Origin: Nanobdellota archaeon
GTDB lineage: Archaea > Nanobdellota > Nanobdellia > Woesearchaeales > JAGLGH01
DNA length: 5,398 bases
Reading direction: 5' to 3'
Assembly (NCBI GenBank): GCA_023144115.1
Contig: JAGLGH010000122.1
Span: 1 to 5,398 of the forward strand
A program made the position numbers and the translations under genes. Below the pieces are notes generated by a model, which was not told the DNA's origin, ran no database searches, and saw nothing but the letters and a program-made list of their open reading frames with translations. Positions 5,258 to 5,398 of the stretch are shown here, in pieces (the first letter of the stretch is position 1; the number at the start of each line of letters is the position of its first letter).

Positions 5258-5280
5258 GTTGGAGAGCGAGGCTCTCTAAC
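5258..5280 (+). repeat. Hairpin 1 of the 3' cluster
   Basis: GTTGGAGAGC (5258-5267) pairs with GCTCTCTAAC (5271-5280) over ten positions, one of them a G-U wobble on the + strand, around a GAG loop. No T-run follows directly, so it is not an obvious terminator by itself. Confidence 0.6.
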
Positions 5281-5282
5281 TT

Positions 5283-5305
5283 CTTAATGAGCTTTGCTCA
5301 TCAAG
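5283..5305. repeat. Hairpin 2 of the 3' cluster
   Basis: CTTAATGAGC (5283-5292) and GCTCATCAAG (5296-5305) form a ten-position stem around TTT. One pair is an A-C mismatch in + strand RNA but a G-U wobble in minus strand RNA, so the stem is better on the minus strand. Confidence 0.6.
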
Positions 5306-5332
5306 ATTTCTGGTGTTCATAAAGTATTTTAT

Positions 5333-5360
5333 ACACGAAAAAAGCAAAGCTTTTTTGTGT
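5333..5360. terminator. Hairpin 3: A/T-run stem, possible bidirectional terminator
   Basis: ACAC (5333-5336) pairs with GTGT (5357-5360), and AAAAAAGC (5338-5345) pairs with GCTTTTTT (5349-5356), leaving G5337 bulged and AAA as the loop. The six T residues on each strand could stop transcription from either direction. It is the best terminator candidate for the NFACT-R transcript. Confidence 0.5.
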
Positions 5361-5362
5361 CC

Positions 5363-5385
5363 TAGAAATCACAAAAAGATTTCTA
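5363..5385. repeat. Hairpin 4 of the 3' cluster
   Basis: TAGAAATC (5363-5370) and GATTTCTA (5378-5385) are perfect eight-base complements around a seven-base loop. AAGATTTCT occurs both at 5376-5384 and at 5303-5311, so the left arm could instead pair with the earlier copy and enclose hairpin 3. Confidence 0.6.
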
Positions 5386-5398
5386 TGACTTTATAAAC

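Overview
The window looks archaeal. Four genes have an archaeal TATA box whose centre lies about 26 bases before the chosen ATG, so their transcripts should start at or next to the start codon. The only clear Shine-Dalgarno site (GGTGA) belongs to a gene inside an operon. The gene content fits: a membrane platform protein of the archaellum/type IV pilus class, a tandem Lrp-type regulator, a Cas6-like fragment, and an RqcH/NEMF-related NFACT-R protein. The small, lysine-rich, AT-rich genes suggest a DPANN-type lineage such as Woesearchaeota or Pacearchaeota, but that placement is a guess.

Layout: (1) 1-678, + strand: the C-terminal part of an ArlJ/TadC-like platform protein, open at the left edge. 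(2) 679-800: an intergenic stretch with one arm of an inverted repeat, two overlapping palindromes and a TATA box. (3) 807-1055, +: the N-terminal third of a Cas6-like CRISPR RNA endonuclease, probably a remnant. (4) 2748-1059, -: a class I SAM methyltransferase overlapping a radical SAM/SPASM-like enzyme by 8 bases. (5) 2779-2861: a divergent promoter region. (6) 2862-3839, +: a regulator with two Lrp/AsnC-like modules. (7) 3840-4014: a probable terminator, the second repeat arm and a promoter. (8) 4015-4398, +: an unrecognised 127-residue protein. (9) 4431-5216, +: a stand-alone coiled coil plus NFACT-R protein. (10) 5217-5398: a cluster of hairpins running to the window edge.

The outer genes (1-678 and 4431-5216) are roughly 40-45% GC on sampled lines, while the block from about 800 to 4400 is nearer 22-35%. 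A 20-base sequence at 686-705 recurs inverted at 3896-3915 with one mismatch, bracketing the Cas6 fragment, the enzyme pair and the regulator. The simplest reading is an acquired accessory cassette placed between two more host-like genes. In it, a divergently encoded Lrp-type regulator may control a two-enzyme modification unit of unknown substrate. The flanks look like ordinary cellular machinery: surface filament assembly on the left and a ribosome quality-control-related domain on the right. No transposase, integrase, tRNA or CRISPR array is visible.
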